64,000 nucleotides of DNA from Mesorhizobium muleiense. GTDB taxonomy: Bacteria > Pseudomonadota > Alphaproteobacteria > Rhizobiales > Rhizobiaceae. The notes under the pieces are model-generated. The model ran no database searches. It was not told where the DNA came from and worked only from the letters and a program-made list of their open reading frames with translations. Shown in pieces: positions 26,882 to 36,365 of the stretch (the stretch's first letter is position 1; the number at the start of each line of letters is the position of its first letter). The stretch is from assembly GCF_900099905.1 (NCBI RefSeq), contig NZ_FNEE01000017.1, positions 62,001 through 126,000 on the forward strand, read 5' to 3'. The position numbers and the translations under genes are program-made.

Positions 26882-27092
26882 AGGTATCCTCCCTGGTTCT
26901 CCATGCCGCCCTGCGCCGAGGCAAAGCGGTCTAGCTCGTTCGACCGCGGGACGCTTTCTGTTCTATGTATCCCTTCGATCATTTTGTACGTTTTCAGATC
27001 GTGGATTGCCTGTCAACGCGCCGGATCGTACATTGTTTGTGAAAACCGTGTGTGATATCGGGCAGGGTATGTGTTGATCAGGGGAGCCGGTC

Positions 27093-27800
27093 TTGGCCGA
27101 AATAGACGACTTTAAAGCCATGCCACCGGTGGAGACTGACCCCATGGCCTCCAGCGAGGGCGCCTCGCTTTATGAACTGATCAGGGAAGACATCATCGAG
27201 GGACGGCTCGCCGCCAACGAACGGCTTGTGGTCACCGATCTCGCCCGCCGTCACGGCACCTCGACCAACCCCGTGCGCGAGGCCCTGCAGCTCTTGCGCG
27301 GGGAGGGTTTTGTCACCTTTCTCCCCAACCGCGGGGCGCGCGTGCGACCCATAGATCAGGATTTTGTCCGGGATATCTATGAAATCGGTGTTCTGATCGA
27401 GCCGGCCCTGACGCGATGGTTTGTGAACATGGCGACCGGCGAGGACATCGCCGAACTCGAACGTCTCCAAGGGCTGATTGAAGAGAACAACTTTGCCGAC
27501 ACATTCAGGCACAGCGAACTGGATACCGCCTTCCACACCGTGATGTACCAGCGGCACTATAACCGCCATGCCGCTGAACTTTGGTGGAAGCATCGCGAAG
27601 TGCTGCGAGCCGTGAGCCGGCGTTTCAATTTCACGCTGGCGCGTCGTGCCGCGATCATTCGCGAGCACCGCGAACTCATCGCGCACGTGAAAGCGGGAGA
27701 AGCCGACAAGGCGGCCGAACTCGTTTCCCGCCATGTCGAGGGTTCCGGCCGGCATATTCTCGAACAGATGCGTGCGCGCAACGCCGCTCGGGCCGGATAG
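27093..27800 (+). CDS. GntR-family transcriptional regulator (FadR/FCD type)
   Basis: 235 residues. The winged helix (residues about 20-90) has LYELIREDIIEGRLAANERLVVTDLARR and TSTNPVREALQLLRGEG. The FCD effector domain (about 95-225) has the expected metal-type ligands in the HSELDTAFH and REHRELI segments. The TTG start at 27093 has GGGGAG at 27081-27086. It lies between the leftward transporter cluster and the rightward dehydratase genes and probably controls both in response to an acid-sugar intermediate. The 211-bp upstream gap contains TTGTACG and CGTACA in inverted order, a possible operator. Confidence 0.85.
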   Translation: MAEIDDFKAMPPVETDPMASSEGASLYELIREDIIEGRLAANERLVVTDLARRHGTSTNPVREALQLLRGEGFVTFLPNRGARVRPIDQDFVRDIYEIGVLIEPALTRWFVNMATGEDIAELERLQGLIEENNFADTFRHSELDTAFHTVMYQRHYNRHAAELWWKHREVLRAVSRRFNFTLARRAAIIREHRELIAHVKAGEADKAAELVSRHVEGSGRHILEQMRARNAARAG

Positions 27801-27859
27801 GAACGAAGGTCCAGTCTCGAACACCGTTAGCCCTAAGCATTTCAGATAAAGGGATTGAG

Positions 27860-29026
27860 ATGAAAATCACGAGCATTCGGCCGTGGCTGATCAAGTCCGA
27901 TGCTTCTTATTGGGGAGAGTTCCTGTTCGTCGAAGTGACGACCGACGAGGGGGTGAGTGGCTGGGGAGAGATCACCACCACGACAAGGCTCGCCAACCGC
28001 GCTCTCTGCACGATCCTGCGGCAGATCGGCGTCGCCGTGACAGGCGAGGATCCAGCGCGTATCGAGCATCTCTGGCACAAGATTTTTCGCAGCTTCACCT
28101 ATATGGGCAGCCGCGGCGCCGCCGTCGAATGCGTGAGCGCCATCGATATAGCCCTCTGGGACATCCGCGGCAAAGTCCTCGGCAAGCCGATTTACGAGCT
28201 GCTGGGCGGACCGGTACGCGATGAAATCGCGCTTTACACCCATCCCAACCAAGCCAAATTCACCAGCAAGGAGGCGGTGGTCCGCGAAATTCTGGACATC
28301 GTCGAGTCCGGACACACTGCGCTCAAGTTCGATCCTTTCCCCCACCAGGGCCACAGCGCCGATGGCCTGCCCCGCGAACAGCGGGACGGCTACCTCGATG
28401 GCAGCATGACCCGCAAGGACGAGCGCGAAGCCGCCGAACTCACGGCTCTGATCCGCGAAACGGCGGGGCCTGACGTCGACGTTCTCATCGATGCGCATGG
28501 CCGCTTCGATGTTCCCACCGCCATTCGCCTCTGTCGGAGTCTTGAGGAAGCCGGCCAGATCGACTGGTTCGAGGAGCCTTGCCCGCCCGAGAGCCTGAGC
28601 GCCCTCAAGCAGGTGCGTGAAAAAGTCAGTGCTGCCATCTCGTGGGGCGAGCGCGGCCACACAAAGTGGGATTTCGTGCCGGTACTCGAGAACAGGCTCG
28701 CTGACTACATCATGCCTGATATCACCTGGACCGGCGGCATTACCGAGTTCAAGAAGATTTCTGCCCTATGCGAAGCCTACTACATCCCGGTCTCGCCACA
28801 TGACGCCGCGGGACCGATCAACGTGGTTGCGGGAGCGCAGGTGATGATGACCGTTCCTAACTTCTACAGGCTCGAAACGTCGGAGTGGAACCTGGGCAAA
28901 TACGATCACCTCATCGACAGACCGCTCGATGTCTCGAACGGCAGCCTCAAGCTGACGCAGAGGCCTGGTCTCGGTATTGAGATGGACCGCGACTACCTGC
29001 AGGCCCATGAGATCGAGCTGGCCTAG
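27860..29026 (+). CDS. Enolase-superfamily dehydratase/racemase-like protein (first of three in a row)
   Basis: 388 residues, mandelate racemase/muconate lactonizing fold. Metal ligands appear as Asp in LIDAHGRFD (with His two residues later), Glu in WFEEPCPP and Glu in SWGERG; a catalytic His lies in VSPHDAAGP. The frame is open upstream, but the ATG at 27860 gives the family start MKITSIRPWLI. Likely an acid-sugar dehydratase; substrate unknown. It follows the GntR-type gene by 59 bp. Confidence 0.85.
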   Translation: MKITSIRPWLIKSDASYWGEFLFVEVTTDEGVSGWGEITTTTRLANRALCTILRQIGVAVTGEDPARIEHLWHKIFRSFTYMGSRGAAVECVSAIDIALWDIRGKVLGKPIYELLGGPVRDEIALYTHPNQAKFTSKEAVVREILDIVESGHTALKFDPFPHQGHSADGLPREQRDGYLDGSMTRKDEREAAELTALIRETAGPDVDVLIDAHGRFDVPTAIRLCRSLEEAGQIDWFEEPCPPESLSALKQVREKVSAAISWGERGHTKWDFVPVLENRLADYIMPDITWTGGITEFKKISALCEAYYIPVSPHDAAGPINVVAGAQVMMTVPNFYRLETSEWNLGKYDHLIDRPLDVSNGSLKLTQRPGLGIEMDRDYLQAHEIELA

Positions 29027-29089
29027 CAACGTTCCATGCCGGCGCGGCGTGCGGGCGACAAGCCACACCCACCAGAACGAGGACAAGTC

Positions 29090-30439
29090 ATGGCAAAGAC
29101 GGCCGACGAGGCGCTCAATCGGGTGAACGCGAACTCCAAGCCGTCCGAGCTTCGCATCACCGACATGCGGGTAGCCGAAATCGTCGGCGCGCCGTTCACC
29201 TCGACCCTGGTCAAGATTTACACCAACCAGGGCATCGTCGGACTTGGCGAGGTGCGCGACGGCGCCAGCGCCACCTATGCGCTGATGCTGAAGAGCCGGC
29301 TGCTTGGCGAGAATCCCTGCAACATCGATCGCCTGTTTCGCCGGATCAAGCAGTTCGGCGGGCACGGCCGGCAAGGCGGCGGCGTCTCGGCGGTCGAAAT
29401 CGCGTTGTGGGATCTCGCCGGCAAGGCCTATGGCGTGCCCATCTACCAGATGCTCGGCGGCCGCTTTCGCGAGAAGGTGCGCCTCTATTGCGATACCGAC
29501 GCCACCGTGCCGGCCGAGACCGGCAAGCGCCTCAAGCAGCGCATGGCGCTCGGCTTCACCTTCCTCAAGATGGATCTGGGATTGATGCAGATCGCCGATG
29601 TCCCCGGTGCGGTCGTGTCTCCTGCCGGCTCACTTGATGGGTACCGCGTCCAGCCGGGCCGCGGCCAGGTCAAGACCCTTGAAGAGCGGCGCGCCCGCAA
29701 CGCCGCCTACGATCTGCATAACGTCCCCCACCCGTTTACCGGCCTCCATTTTTCCGACAAGGGCCTCGACTTGCTTGAGCAGTACATTGCCGAGGTTCGC
29801 GAGGTTATCGGCATGGATATTCCGCTCGCCATCGACCACGTCGGCCACATCTCGCTGCAGGACGGTATTCGCCTCGCCAGGCGGATTGAAAAATATGTGC
29901 CGGCCTGGCTCGAGGATGTGATCCCATGGCAGTACACCGAGCAGTACCGACAACTGCAGGACGCCACCACGGTGCCGATCTGCACCGGCGAGGACATTTA
30001 TCTCAAGGAGGGCTGCGAGCCTCTGCTCAAGAGCGGCGGCCTCTCCATTATCCACCCGGACCTGCTCACCAGCGGGGGCATCCTCGAAACCAAGAAGATC
30101 GGCGACATGGCGCAGGACCACGGCGTCGCCATGGCCATCCATATGGCAGAAAGTCCGATCGCGGCGATGGCCGCGGCACATGTCGCGACCGCGACCGAAA
30201 ACTTCTTGGCGCTCGAATACCACTCTGCTGATGTCGACTGGTGGGACGATATCGTCACCGGCGTTGCCAAGCCGCTGGTCAAGGACGGCTTTATCACCGT
30301 TCCCGACAAGCCGGGCCTGGGGATTGACGACGTCGTCGACGAGGTGATCTCGCAGCATCTGCAGCCGGGTGTCACCGGCATCTGGCAGCCCACGGATCAA
30401 TGGGACAACGAATATTCCTGGGATCGCACCTGGAGCTGA
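29090..30439 (+). CDS. Enolase-superfamily dehydratase-like protein (second of three)
   Basis: 449 residues, longer than the family norm. Landmarks: IDHVGHISLQDG, WLEDVIPW, CTGEDIYL and the catalytic His in AIHMAESP. The Asp-His-Val-Gly motif and LEDxIPW form suggest a group different from its neighbours. The extra length lies in an insert near residues 165-230. GAGGA precedes the ATG at 29090. It follows the previous gene by 63 bp in the same operon. Confidence 0.83.
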   Translation: MAKTADEALNRVNANSKPSELRITDMRVAEIVGAPFTSTLVKIYTNQGIVGLGEVRDGASATYALMLKSRLLGENPCNIDRLFRRIKQFGGHGRQGGGVSAVEIALWDLAGKAYGVPIYQMLGGRFREKVRLYCDTDATVPAETGKRLKQRMALGFTFLKMDLGLMQIADVPGAVVSPAGSLDGYRVQPGRGQVKTLEERRARNAAYDLHNVPHPFTGLHFSDKGLDLLEQYIAEVREVIGMDIPLAIDHVGHISLQDGIRLARRIEKYVPAWLEDVIPWQYTEQYRQLQDATTVPICTGEDIYLKEGCEPLLKSGGLSIIHPDLLTSGGILETKKIGDMAQDHGVAMAIHMAESPIAAMAAAHVATATENFLALEYHSADVDWWDDIVTGVAKPLVKDGFITVPDKPGLGIDDVVDEVISQHLQPGVTGIWQPTDQWDNEYSWDRTWS

Positions 30440-30456
30440 GGCGAAAAGAACCGAAG

Positions 30457-31656
30457 ATGAAGATCACCGACCTCCGTTGTGCCGTCATCGGCAAGCATCC
30501 CATCGTTCGCATCGTCACCGACGAGGGCCTCCATGGCCTGGGCGAGGTCGAGTACACCAAGCCCTACCTCAAGCCCTGGGTCCTGCATTTTCGCGAGGCG
30601 CTGATCGGCGAGGACCCGACCGACGTCGAGCGGGTGATGCTGAAGATCCGCCAACGCGGCTCTTTCAAGCCCTATGGCGCAGCGGTAAGCGCTATCGAGC
30701 ATGCGCTGTGGGATATTGCCGGCAAGGCCGCAGGCGTGCCGGCCTACAAACTGCTCGGCGGCAAGGTGCGCGACAAGGTGCGCGTCTACAACGGCTCGAT
30801 CCGCAGGAAACGCACGGGCGACCGGCCGGAGGATTACGCCGCTGACGTCAAATGGATGATGGAGCAGCCGCAGAACTTCTTCATGATCAAGCAGGGAATC
30901 TCGTTCCACTCCAACATGAAGGACACCATAGAGGGCTTCCATTACGGCGTGACGCAGAAGCAGGCCGGCTATCACGGTGCCATGGATCAGGGTGTGATCA
31001 GCGAGCGTGGTTTCAATCACATGCTCGACTGCGTGATCGCGATGAAGGAAGTGCTGGGCGACAAGGTCAGCCTGGCGCTCGACTGCGGCCCGGGCTGGAT
31101 GCTGCCCGATGCGATCAAGTTCGCCCGCGCGGTCGAAAAATACAATTTGATGTGGCTCGAGGACATGCTGACTGGCGACTATGTGCCGTGGGTCAATCCG
31201 CAGGCCTATCGGGAGCTAACCACCTCGACCTCGACGCCAATCCATACCGGCGAGCAGATTTACCTCAGGCACAATTTCAAGGAGCTGATCGAGACGCAGG
31301 CGGTGCGCGTCATCGGCCCCGATCCTGCCGATATCGGCGGCATTGCCGAGCTCAAATGGGTCGCCGAGCACGCCCATATGCACTCGATCCTGATGGCGCC
31401 GCACGGCACGGCGAACGGCCTGCTTGGCCTCGGCGCGTTGATCAATGTCTGCGCCACCTTGCCCGCCAACTACATCGCCTTCGAATATCCGAGCGCCTCC
31501 GATCCCTGGTGGGAGGACCTCGTAATCGGCCTGCCGTCGCAGATCGTGACGGACAGCATGGTGGATCTGCTGGAAGCGCCGGGGCTTGGCCTCGATATCG
31601 ACGCCGAAGCAGCCCGAAAGTATCTCAGGGAAGAGGATGCGGGCTTCTTCGACTGA
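30457..31656 (+). CDS. Enolase-superfamily dehydratase-like protein (third of three)
   Basis: 399 residues. Landmarks: LALDCGPGWMLPDA (Asp ligand, Cys-Gly instead of x-His), WLEDMLTGDYVPW, HTGEQIYL and the catalytic His in MAPHGTANG. The ligand set is complete, but the residue after the first Asp differs from the other copies, so the substrate stereochemistry probably differs. The ATG at 30457 is 18 bp after the previous stop. Confidence 0.83.
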   Translation: MKITDLRCAVIGKHPIVRIVTDEGLHGLGEVEYTKPYLKPWVLHFREALIGEDPTDVERVMLKIRQRGSFKPYGAAVSAIEHALWDIAGKAAGVPAYKLLGGKVRDKVRVYNGSIRRKRTGDRPEDYAADVKWMMEQPQNFFMIKQGISFHSNMKDTIEGFHYGVTQKQAGYHGAMDQGVISERGFNHMLDCVIAMKEVLGDKVSLALDCGPGWMLPDAIKFARAVEKYNLMWLEDMLTGDYVPWVNPQAYRELTTSTSTPIHTGEQIYLRHNFKELIETQAVRVIGPDPADIGGIAELKWVAEHAHMHSILMAPHGTANGLLGLGALINVCATLPANYIAFEYPSASDPWWEDLVIGLPSQIVTDSMVDLLEAPGLGLDIDAEAARKYLREEDAGFFD

Positions 31657-31693
31657 ACCATCCCTTTTTGCCAAGCGCGTGCGCAGGATTGCG

Positions 31694-32518
31694 ATGATCG
31701 TTCATTTAATTGACGGCACATACGAACTGTTCCGCCACTTCTATGGCCAACGCCGCTTCAACAATGGCCAAGACAAGCCGTTTGGCGCCGTCGTCGGCGT
31801 GCTGAACACAGTGCTGGAGATGATCGAGAACGGCGCCACACATGTTGGGGTGGCCACCGATCATGTAATCGAATCGTTCAGAAATCAGCTCTGGCCCGGC
31901 TACAAGACCGGGGATGGCATCGAGCCGGCATTGCTCGCGCAATTCCACCCCCTCGAGGACGCCCTGGCGGCGATGGGAGTGGCGGTCTGGCCGATGATCG
32001 AGCTGGAAGCCGACGACGCGCTGGCATCCGCGGCATACAGCGCGGCTGCCGACGAGGGCGTGCAGAAGGTGTGCATCTGGACGCCGGACAAGGATCTCGC
32101 GCAGTGTGTGCGCGGCGACCATGTCGTCCAGGTAGACCGCAGGACCCAGAAAATTCGCGATGCCGCCGGCGTACGCGAGAAGTTCGGAGTTGAGCCGGCC
32201 CTGATTCCAGATTTCCTCGCGCTCGTGGGTGATGCCGCCGATGGCTATCCGGGTCTCGAAGGCATCGGCCTGGTCTCGGCCGCCCGGTTGCTTGGCCGCT
32301 ACGGCCCTCTTGAAAGCTTTCCGCCTGAAGCCCTCGGCAAGCGGAGAGAGCTCGCGCTTTTGTTCAAAAATCTCGCGACGCTGCGCACCGACGCTCGGCT
32401 GTTCGATAATATCGAGGAACTTCGCTGGCACGGCCCGACCAAAGCGTTCGAGAGGTGCGTGATCCAGCTGAATGACGCCCGGCTCCTCACCCGTGCGCTC
32501 AAGGCTTGGCGTTGCTGA
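31694..32518 (+). CDS. 5'-3' exonuclease/flap endonuclease-like protein (PolA N-terminal family)
   Basis: 274 residues, a stand-alone PIN/FEN-type nuclease. MIVHLIDGTYELFRHFYG holds the first metal-binding Asp, IELEADDALASAAY and IWTPDKDLAQCV the central acidic residues, and LVGDAADGYPGLEGIGLVSAARLL the helix-hairpin-helix. No polymerase domain follows. It may act in DNA repair or processing, and is independent of the sugar genes before it. The ATG at 31694 is preferred because it begins the fold. Confidence 0.82.
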   Translation: MIVHLIDGTYELFRHFYGQRRFNNGQDKPFGAVVGVLNTVLEMIENGATHVGVATDHVIESFRNQLWPGYKTGDGIEPALLAQFHPLEDALAAMGVAVWPMIELEADDALASAAYSAAADEGVQKVCIWTPDKDLAQCVRGDHVVQVDRRTQKIRDAAGVREKFGVEPALIPDFLALVGDAADGYPGLEGIGLVSAARLLGRYGPLESFPPEALGKRRELALLFKNLATLRTDARLFDNIEELRWHGPTKAFERCVIQLNDARLLTRALKAWRC

Positions 32519-32651
32519 CCGCGGGAGGCGAGGTCTGGAAGCGGCCTTTGAAGGCCAGCCTCGAGTCCCCAATCGAACAGGGGCACTGTGCTCGCGGCAA
32601 GAGTCCGGATGAAGAACTAAGCGTTGTTCAGCGCGAAACCAACGCTTTGCC

Positions 32652-32870
32652 CTACAAGAACGGGCGCATGAGATGCCGCCGCCAGGACCGGTCGCCGCGT
32701 CCGACGAGCGGATCGAGATAGGCCGTCCGGTTCGCAAGCGGAAGATCGGGCCGAACGGGCGAGACGAGTTCCGCCAGGCGCGCGATGCGCTCGGCTGTGC
32801 TCGGATGCGTCCGGAACCAGTGCGTCGGCCATTGCCGAATCCAATCAGACAGTTCGGCATGATCACCGAA
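32652..32870 (-). pseudogene. C-terminal relic of an M48-family peptidase
   Basis: The minus strand is open from an in-frame stop at 32871-32873 to a stop at 32652 and has no start codon near its 5' end. It reads ...WIRQWPTHWFRTHPSTAERI and then ARLAELVSP, which is the typical end of HtpX/M48 metallopeptidases (HPSTAERIxRL). The catalytic HExxH part is absent. It is therefore a truncated remnant, not a gene. The call rests on remembered family pattern. Confidence 0.5.
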
Positions 32871-32994
32871 TTAACCACATTCGAAGAAGGCGAAAGGCGG
32901 TTGGGTTCGTCACCGATCCGTCTCGCGTAACATGTTACTGTTGGAATTGGGGCATCCGCAGCACGTCCAGGCGCAAAGGCAAGGAAGAGACAGG

Positions 32995-34500
32995 ATGCCG
33001 ACCTTAAGCAATGGCAGTGAACTCATCGTATGGAACGAACCAGAGAATCCCAATCCGACCCCTGACTCGGTCCTTTTCAGCATTACGGAAACAGACGGCG
33101 ACGTAATCGGACCGATAGGCGCAAAGCCGGATTTCCCTTACGGTGGGATCGAACTGGCTTCGGTCGATGTCTTCGATGGCTTCTTCACCATCACCAGCTT
33201 CACCCACGAGGGCAGGACCGAAACCTGGACGACAGTGGAAACGCAGGTCTTCGACAACGAAGGCAATTTTCTCCGCACCGTGTCCGACCAGGCGGCCTTC
33301 CAGTCGGTCCGGATCGTCTCGATCAGCGCTGACAGCCCCGACGACCTCACGGTGACATGGATCGGGGCGAACGAATATTTCGGCGGCGAAAACACCCAAT
33401 ACGGTCAGCACCAGATCATCTTGAAAGGGGGCGTGCTTCAGTCCGACACCTTCGTTAATCACGCGCCCACCGTTGCCGACCTGGACTTGTCGATTTCGCA
33501 GGCGCAATCTCTCGACGACGTCAAGTTCAGCGCGACAGATGCCGACTACGATCTCTTGAACTTTATCGTCTTGGACGGGCCGGACAGCGGCACCCTGGAG
33601 CAGGAGACGAGTTTCGACGGTAACCACTACCCGTTTCACCAGGGTCATTATGGCACTACCCTGCACTATCATGCGGATTTTCTAAGCGGAAACCTGTTCG
33701 ATTACACACCGGAGGCAGGGTTCATCGGCACCGACAGCTTTACGGTTTACGCTACGGACGGCCAGGGCAACAGCAATGTGGCGACGATTACGATCACAGT
33801 CACTCCGCCGGCCGAATCCATTACCCTGACCGACGCCAAAAACATCGCGAGCTACGCAAGCCATGATCATGCCGTGCTCGTCGCCGCGCTAGGCGGGGGC
33901 GACCGCATCAGCGGCACCCCGTTCAACGATACGCTCGACGGCGGTGCCGGCCACGACCAGCTGTTCGGCGGCGCGGGCGCGGACGACATCATTGGAGGCG
34001 CGGGCACCGATTGGCTGAAGGGCGGCGCTGGCAATGACGAGATCAGCGGTGGTGAGGGCGCAGACGGCGTCCGCGGTGACACCGGCGACGACGTCCTCGA
34101 CGGCGGCGCCGGCTCCGACGACATGCGAGGTGGTGCTGGCGACGACATCCTCAATGGCGGCGCCGGCCGCGACCGGCTGGCCGGCGAGTGGGGCAGGGAT
34201 GTCTTCGTGTTCGACGCACTTGGGCCGGCGAACTACGACAGGATAGAAGACTTCAATGCGCACGACGATGTGTTCTGGCTGGACAGCTCCGCATTCGTCG
34301 GGCTGTCGGCCGGCTCGCTTTCCGCTGCGGTTTTCGTCGTCGGCAAGCACGCCATCGATGACAACGACCACATCATTTACGACAAGGAGACCGGCGATCT
34401 GCTGTTCGATGTGGACGGGGCAGGAGGAGCGGCGACTGTCAAGTTTGCCGCCCTGGACCCGAGCACATTCCTCACAGTGGACGAGTTCTTCGTGTTATAG
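32995..34500 (+). CDS. RTX-type calcium-binding secreted protein with cadherin-like region
   Basis: 501 residues without a Sec signal peptide. Residues about 150-270 resemble cadherin/VCBS-like segments (NHAPTVADLD...TDADYD; FDYTPEAGFIGTDSFTVYATDGQGN). Residues about 300-415 contain at least eight RTX nonapeptides of the form GGxGxDxLx (LDGGAGHDQLFGGAGADDII and on). The C-terminal VFDALGPANYDRIEDFNAHDD and final FLTVDEFFVL fit a type I secretion end. No ABC/MFP secretion genes lie nearby, so a distant system must export it. AAGGAAG precedes the ATG at 32995. Confidence 0.85.
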   Translation: MPTLSNGSELIVWNEPENPNPTPDSVLFSITETDGDVIGPIGAKPDFPYGGIELASVDVFDGFFTITSFTHEGRTETWTTVETQVFDNEGNFLRTVSDQAAFQSVRIVSISADSPDDLTVTWIGANEYFGGENTQYGQHQIILKGGVLQSDTFVNHAPTVADLDLSISQAQSLDDVKFSATDADYDLLNFIVLDGPDSGTLEQETSFDGNHYPFHQGHYGTTLHYHADFLSGNLFDYTPEAGFIGTDSFTVYATDGQGNSNVATITITVTPPAESITLTDAKNIASYASHDHAVLVAALGGGDRISGTPFNDTLDGGAGHDQLFGGAGADDIIGGAGTDWLKGGAGNDEISGGEGADGVRGDTGDDVLDGGAGSDDMRGGAGDDILNGGAGRDRLAGEWGRDVFVFDALGPANYDRIEDFNAHDDVFWLDSSAFVGLSAGSLSAAVFVVGKHAIDDNDHIIYDKETGDLLFDVDGAGGAATVKFAALDPSTFLTVDEFFVL

Positions 34501-34589
34501 GCGCGCATGGTGGGGCGCAGCTACATAGACCGGGCGTGATCGCGCCCATACGCAGGATTTCCTCCCCGATTGCGCAGTAAGGGGCGTCA

Positions 34590-34605
34590 GGGCTCATCCG
34601 AGCCC
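34590..34605. terminator. Possible terminator stem after the RTX gene
   Basis: GGGCTC-ATCC-GAGCCC forms a 6-bp stem with a 4-base loop followed by TTCAT. It lies 90 bp downstream of the RTX stop codon. The stem is short and the T-run weak. Nothing else is recognised in 34501-34748. Confidence 0.35.
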
Positions 34606-34748
34606 TTCATGACCCGACTGGCTGGTGTCTGCAACGGTGAGGCATGATTTCGACGAACGCGGCTATCTTTTCATCCGCATTGAAAAACCTTGCATTTGAC
34701 GGATGCAGTGGTGCCACGCGGCAATCCATCGTCGTGAGCCAGCCGATG

Positions 34749-35000
34749 CTATTGTGCTAGTTTCGCCGCACTGCGGGTGGCTATATCATCCAGGACAGCA
34801 TGAAGAAGCGTTCCGACTTCCTGTTCGGCCAGCCCGGGTGCAATTCCTGATTCGGATAATTGAACGAGAATTGCCTTGGCGGTGTTGCGCCAGAAGGCGT
34901 TCGCGTCCTCCCCGTTCTTGGACTCCAGGACCAGGGCGATCCCTTCGACCAATTTCCGCCGCCGATGCAGCGGAAATGCGCTTATGTTTGAATCGCACAT
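34749..35000 (-). CDS. Small hypothetical protein, DUF6074-like
   Basis: 83 residues, starting MCDSNISAFPLHRRRKLVEG. The pattern I-x-A-F-P-x-x-x-R-R, then a helix with DANAFWRNTAKAIL, recalls DUF6074 proteins of Hyphomicrobiales. Function unknown. GAGGTGAT stands upstream of the ATG at 35000, which supports translation. Confidence 0.55.
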   Translation of the reverse strand: MCDSNISAFPLHRRRKLVEGIALVLESKNGEDANAFWRNTAKAILVQLSESGIAPGLAEQEVGTLLHAVLDDIATRSAAKLAQ

Positions 35001-35260
35001 CGATCACCTCACCTCTTCAGTCGCGCGAATAAGCATTGGCGGGTTAGAAAATTTGGTTAACAGCGCTCTTTTTGACGGTGGTCAGCCATGGAACAAAGCG
35101 TCCGCTGGGCTCGATGGTCGGTGCCGCGAATAGCGGCTGGACGCAGCGGCATGGCGAGTTCGAGTCCCTGTTGAAGTATTACGGCCTGGGCCTGACGGCG
35201 CAGGAGTCCGGCATGAGTGCCAGCATGCGGCTCAGCTGGCGGCCGATCGACGCCTGAGGC
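35001..35260. other. Intergenic stretch with a short unassigned open frame
   Basis: Between the DUF6074-like gene and the LysR gene. A plus-strand frame open from 35048 to 35257 ends with LKYYGLGLTAQESGMSASMR and a few more residues. It has only a TTG start and no ribosome site, and I recognise no family. It could be a gene relic or chance. Confidence 0.3.
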
Positions 35261-36130
35261 TTACCGGATCGACGTCTCGCCGCGAAACAGCGGCTGGTGC
35301 GCCCGCATCAAGGCGGTAATCCGGTCGGCGACTTTTCGCACCGGCGGCGCGTGACGTTCCTCGTGGTGGGTGACGATCCATTGGTCGGTTTCGAGTTCGG
35401 GGATAGGCTGAGCGACGCGAACCAGCCGCGGATCGCTGTCACCGACGAAGCACGGAAAGATCGAAAGGCCAGCGCCGGCGGCCACCAGTTCGCGCACCGA
35501 ATGGGTGTTGTTGCCGCGCACGGCGATGCGGTCACCGTGATGGGCTTGCAGCCAGCGCGCCGAGGCAATGTTTGCCGCTTCGCCGGTGACGCCGACGAAC
35601 AACCCGGCGGCGATGCCGTTGATCATGCGGCGTCCGGAATAAATGGCGTGGGCGACCTTGCCGCTCTGACGGCCGGCCAGCCACTGCTCGGTCGGTCGCT
35701 CGCCGCGGATGCCGATGTCGGCGGCACGGCGGCCGATGTCGACTCGGTCGGTGGTGGTGACGAGCTCCACCCTTATGCCGTCATCGACCGTCCAGATCTC
35801 GCCGATATGGGCGGAAACGAAGGCTGAGGTCCATGGCCCGGCCGAGACGCGGACAATGCGGTCGGGCAGGTTTCCCTCGCGCCAGCGGGTCAGCGACTGC
35901 ATTGCTGCCTCGACGTCTTCGGCGCGCCGCAGCAGTTCTTCACCGATCGGGGTCAGCCGGTAGCCTGTCTGCTGGCGCACGAACAGCGGTTCGCCGATCT
36001 GCTTTTCGAGCGCGGTGACGCGTCGTCCAAGGGTGGCTGCGCTGAGGCGCGTGGTTCCCGTCGCTGCGCTCAAGCCACCCAGCCGCGCAACGTCGAGAAA
36101 CAGCCTCAGATCGTCCCAGTCGATATCCAT
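35261..36130 (-). CDS. LysR-family transcriptional regulator
   Basis: 289 residues. The N-terminal winged helix is MDIDWDDLRLFLDVARLGGL followed by SAATLGRRVTALEKQIGEPLFVRQQTGYRLTP. The remainder is a LysR substrate domain (IRVELVTTTDRVDIGRRAADIGIRG). The frame is open to 36367, but the ATG at 36130 starts the HTH in the usual way. It is divergent from the DUF1127 gene. The probable target, an aldo/keto reductase gene, is now only a relic, so its present regulon is unclear. Confidence 0.88.
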   Translation of the reverse strand: MDIDWDDLRLFLDVARLGGLSAATGTTRLSAATLGRRVTALEKQIGEPLFVRQQTGYRLTPIGEELLRRAEDVEAAMQSLTRWREGNLPDRIVRVSAGPWTSAFVSAHIGEIWTVDDGIRVELVTTTDRVDIGRRAADIGIRGERPTEQWLAGRQSGKVAHAIYSGRRMINGIAAGLFVGVTGEAANIASARWLQAHHGDRIAVRGNNTHSVRELVAAGAGLSIFPCFVGDSDPRLVRVAQPIPELETDQWIVTHHEERHAPPVRKVADRITALMRAHQPLFRGETSIR

Positions 36131-36365
36131 TTTGCAGAAATGAAAAACTCCTTGCGACCTTGGCTGTAGCGCGAAGCGGGCATCACGCGCAAGCATGCAG
36201 GCATTGAAGGCGTCGGACAATCCTGCCTGGAGCGACAGTGACAAGCGCCTCGGCTGGCCAAGGAGCCAGCGAATCCTTGCGAAACGCGCATGCGCTTCGC
36301 GCAGATGCTTTGCGTTTTCGACCAACCCGGGCGCGCGGGCTTTCTGCGCGCCAAAGGAGACGATC

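Noticed and set aside
33900..34170. Short tandem DNA repeats in the RTX gene as a possible mobile or satellite repeat
   Set aside because: They encode the GGxGxDxLx calcium-binding nonapeptides and are explained by the protein.
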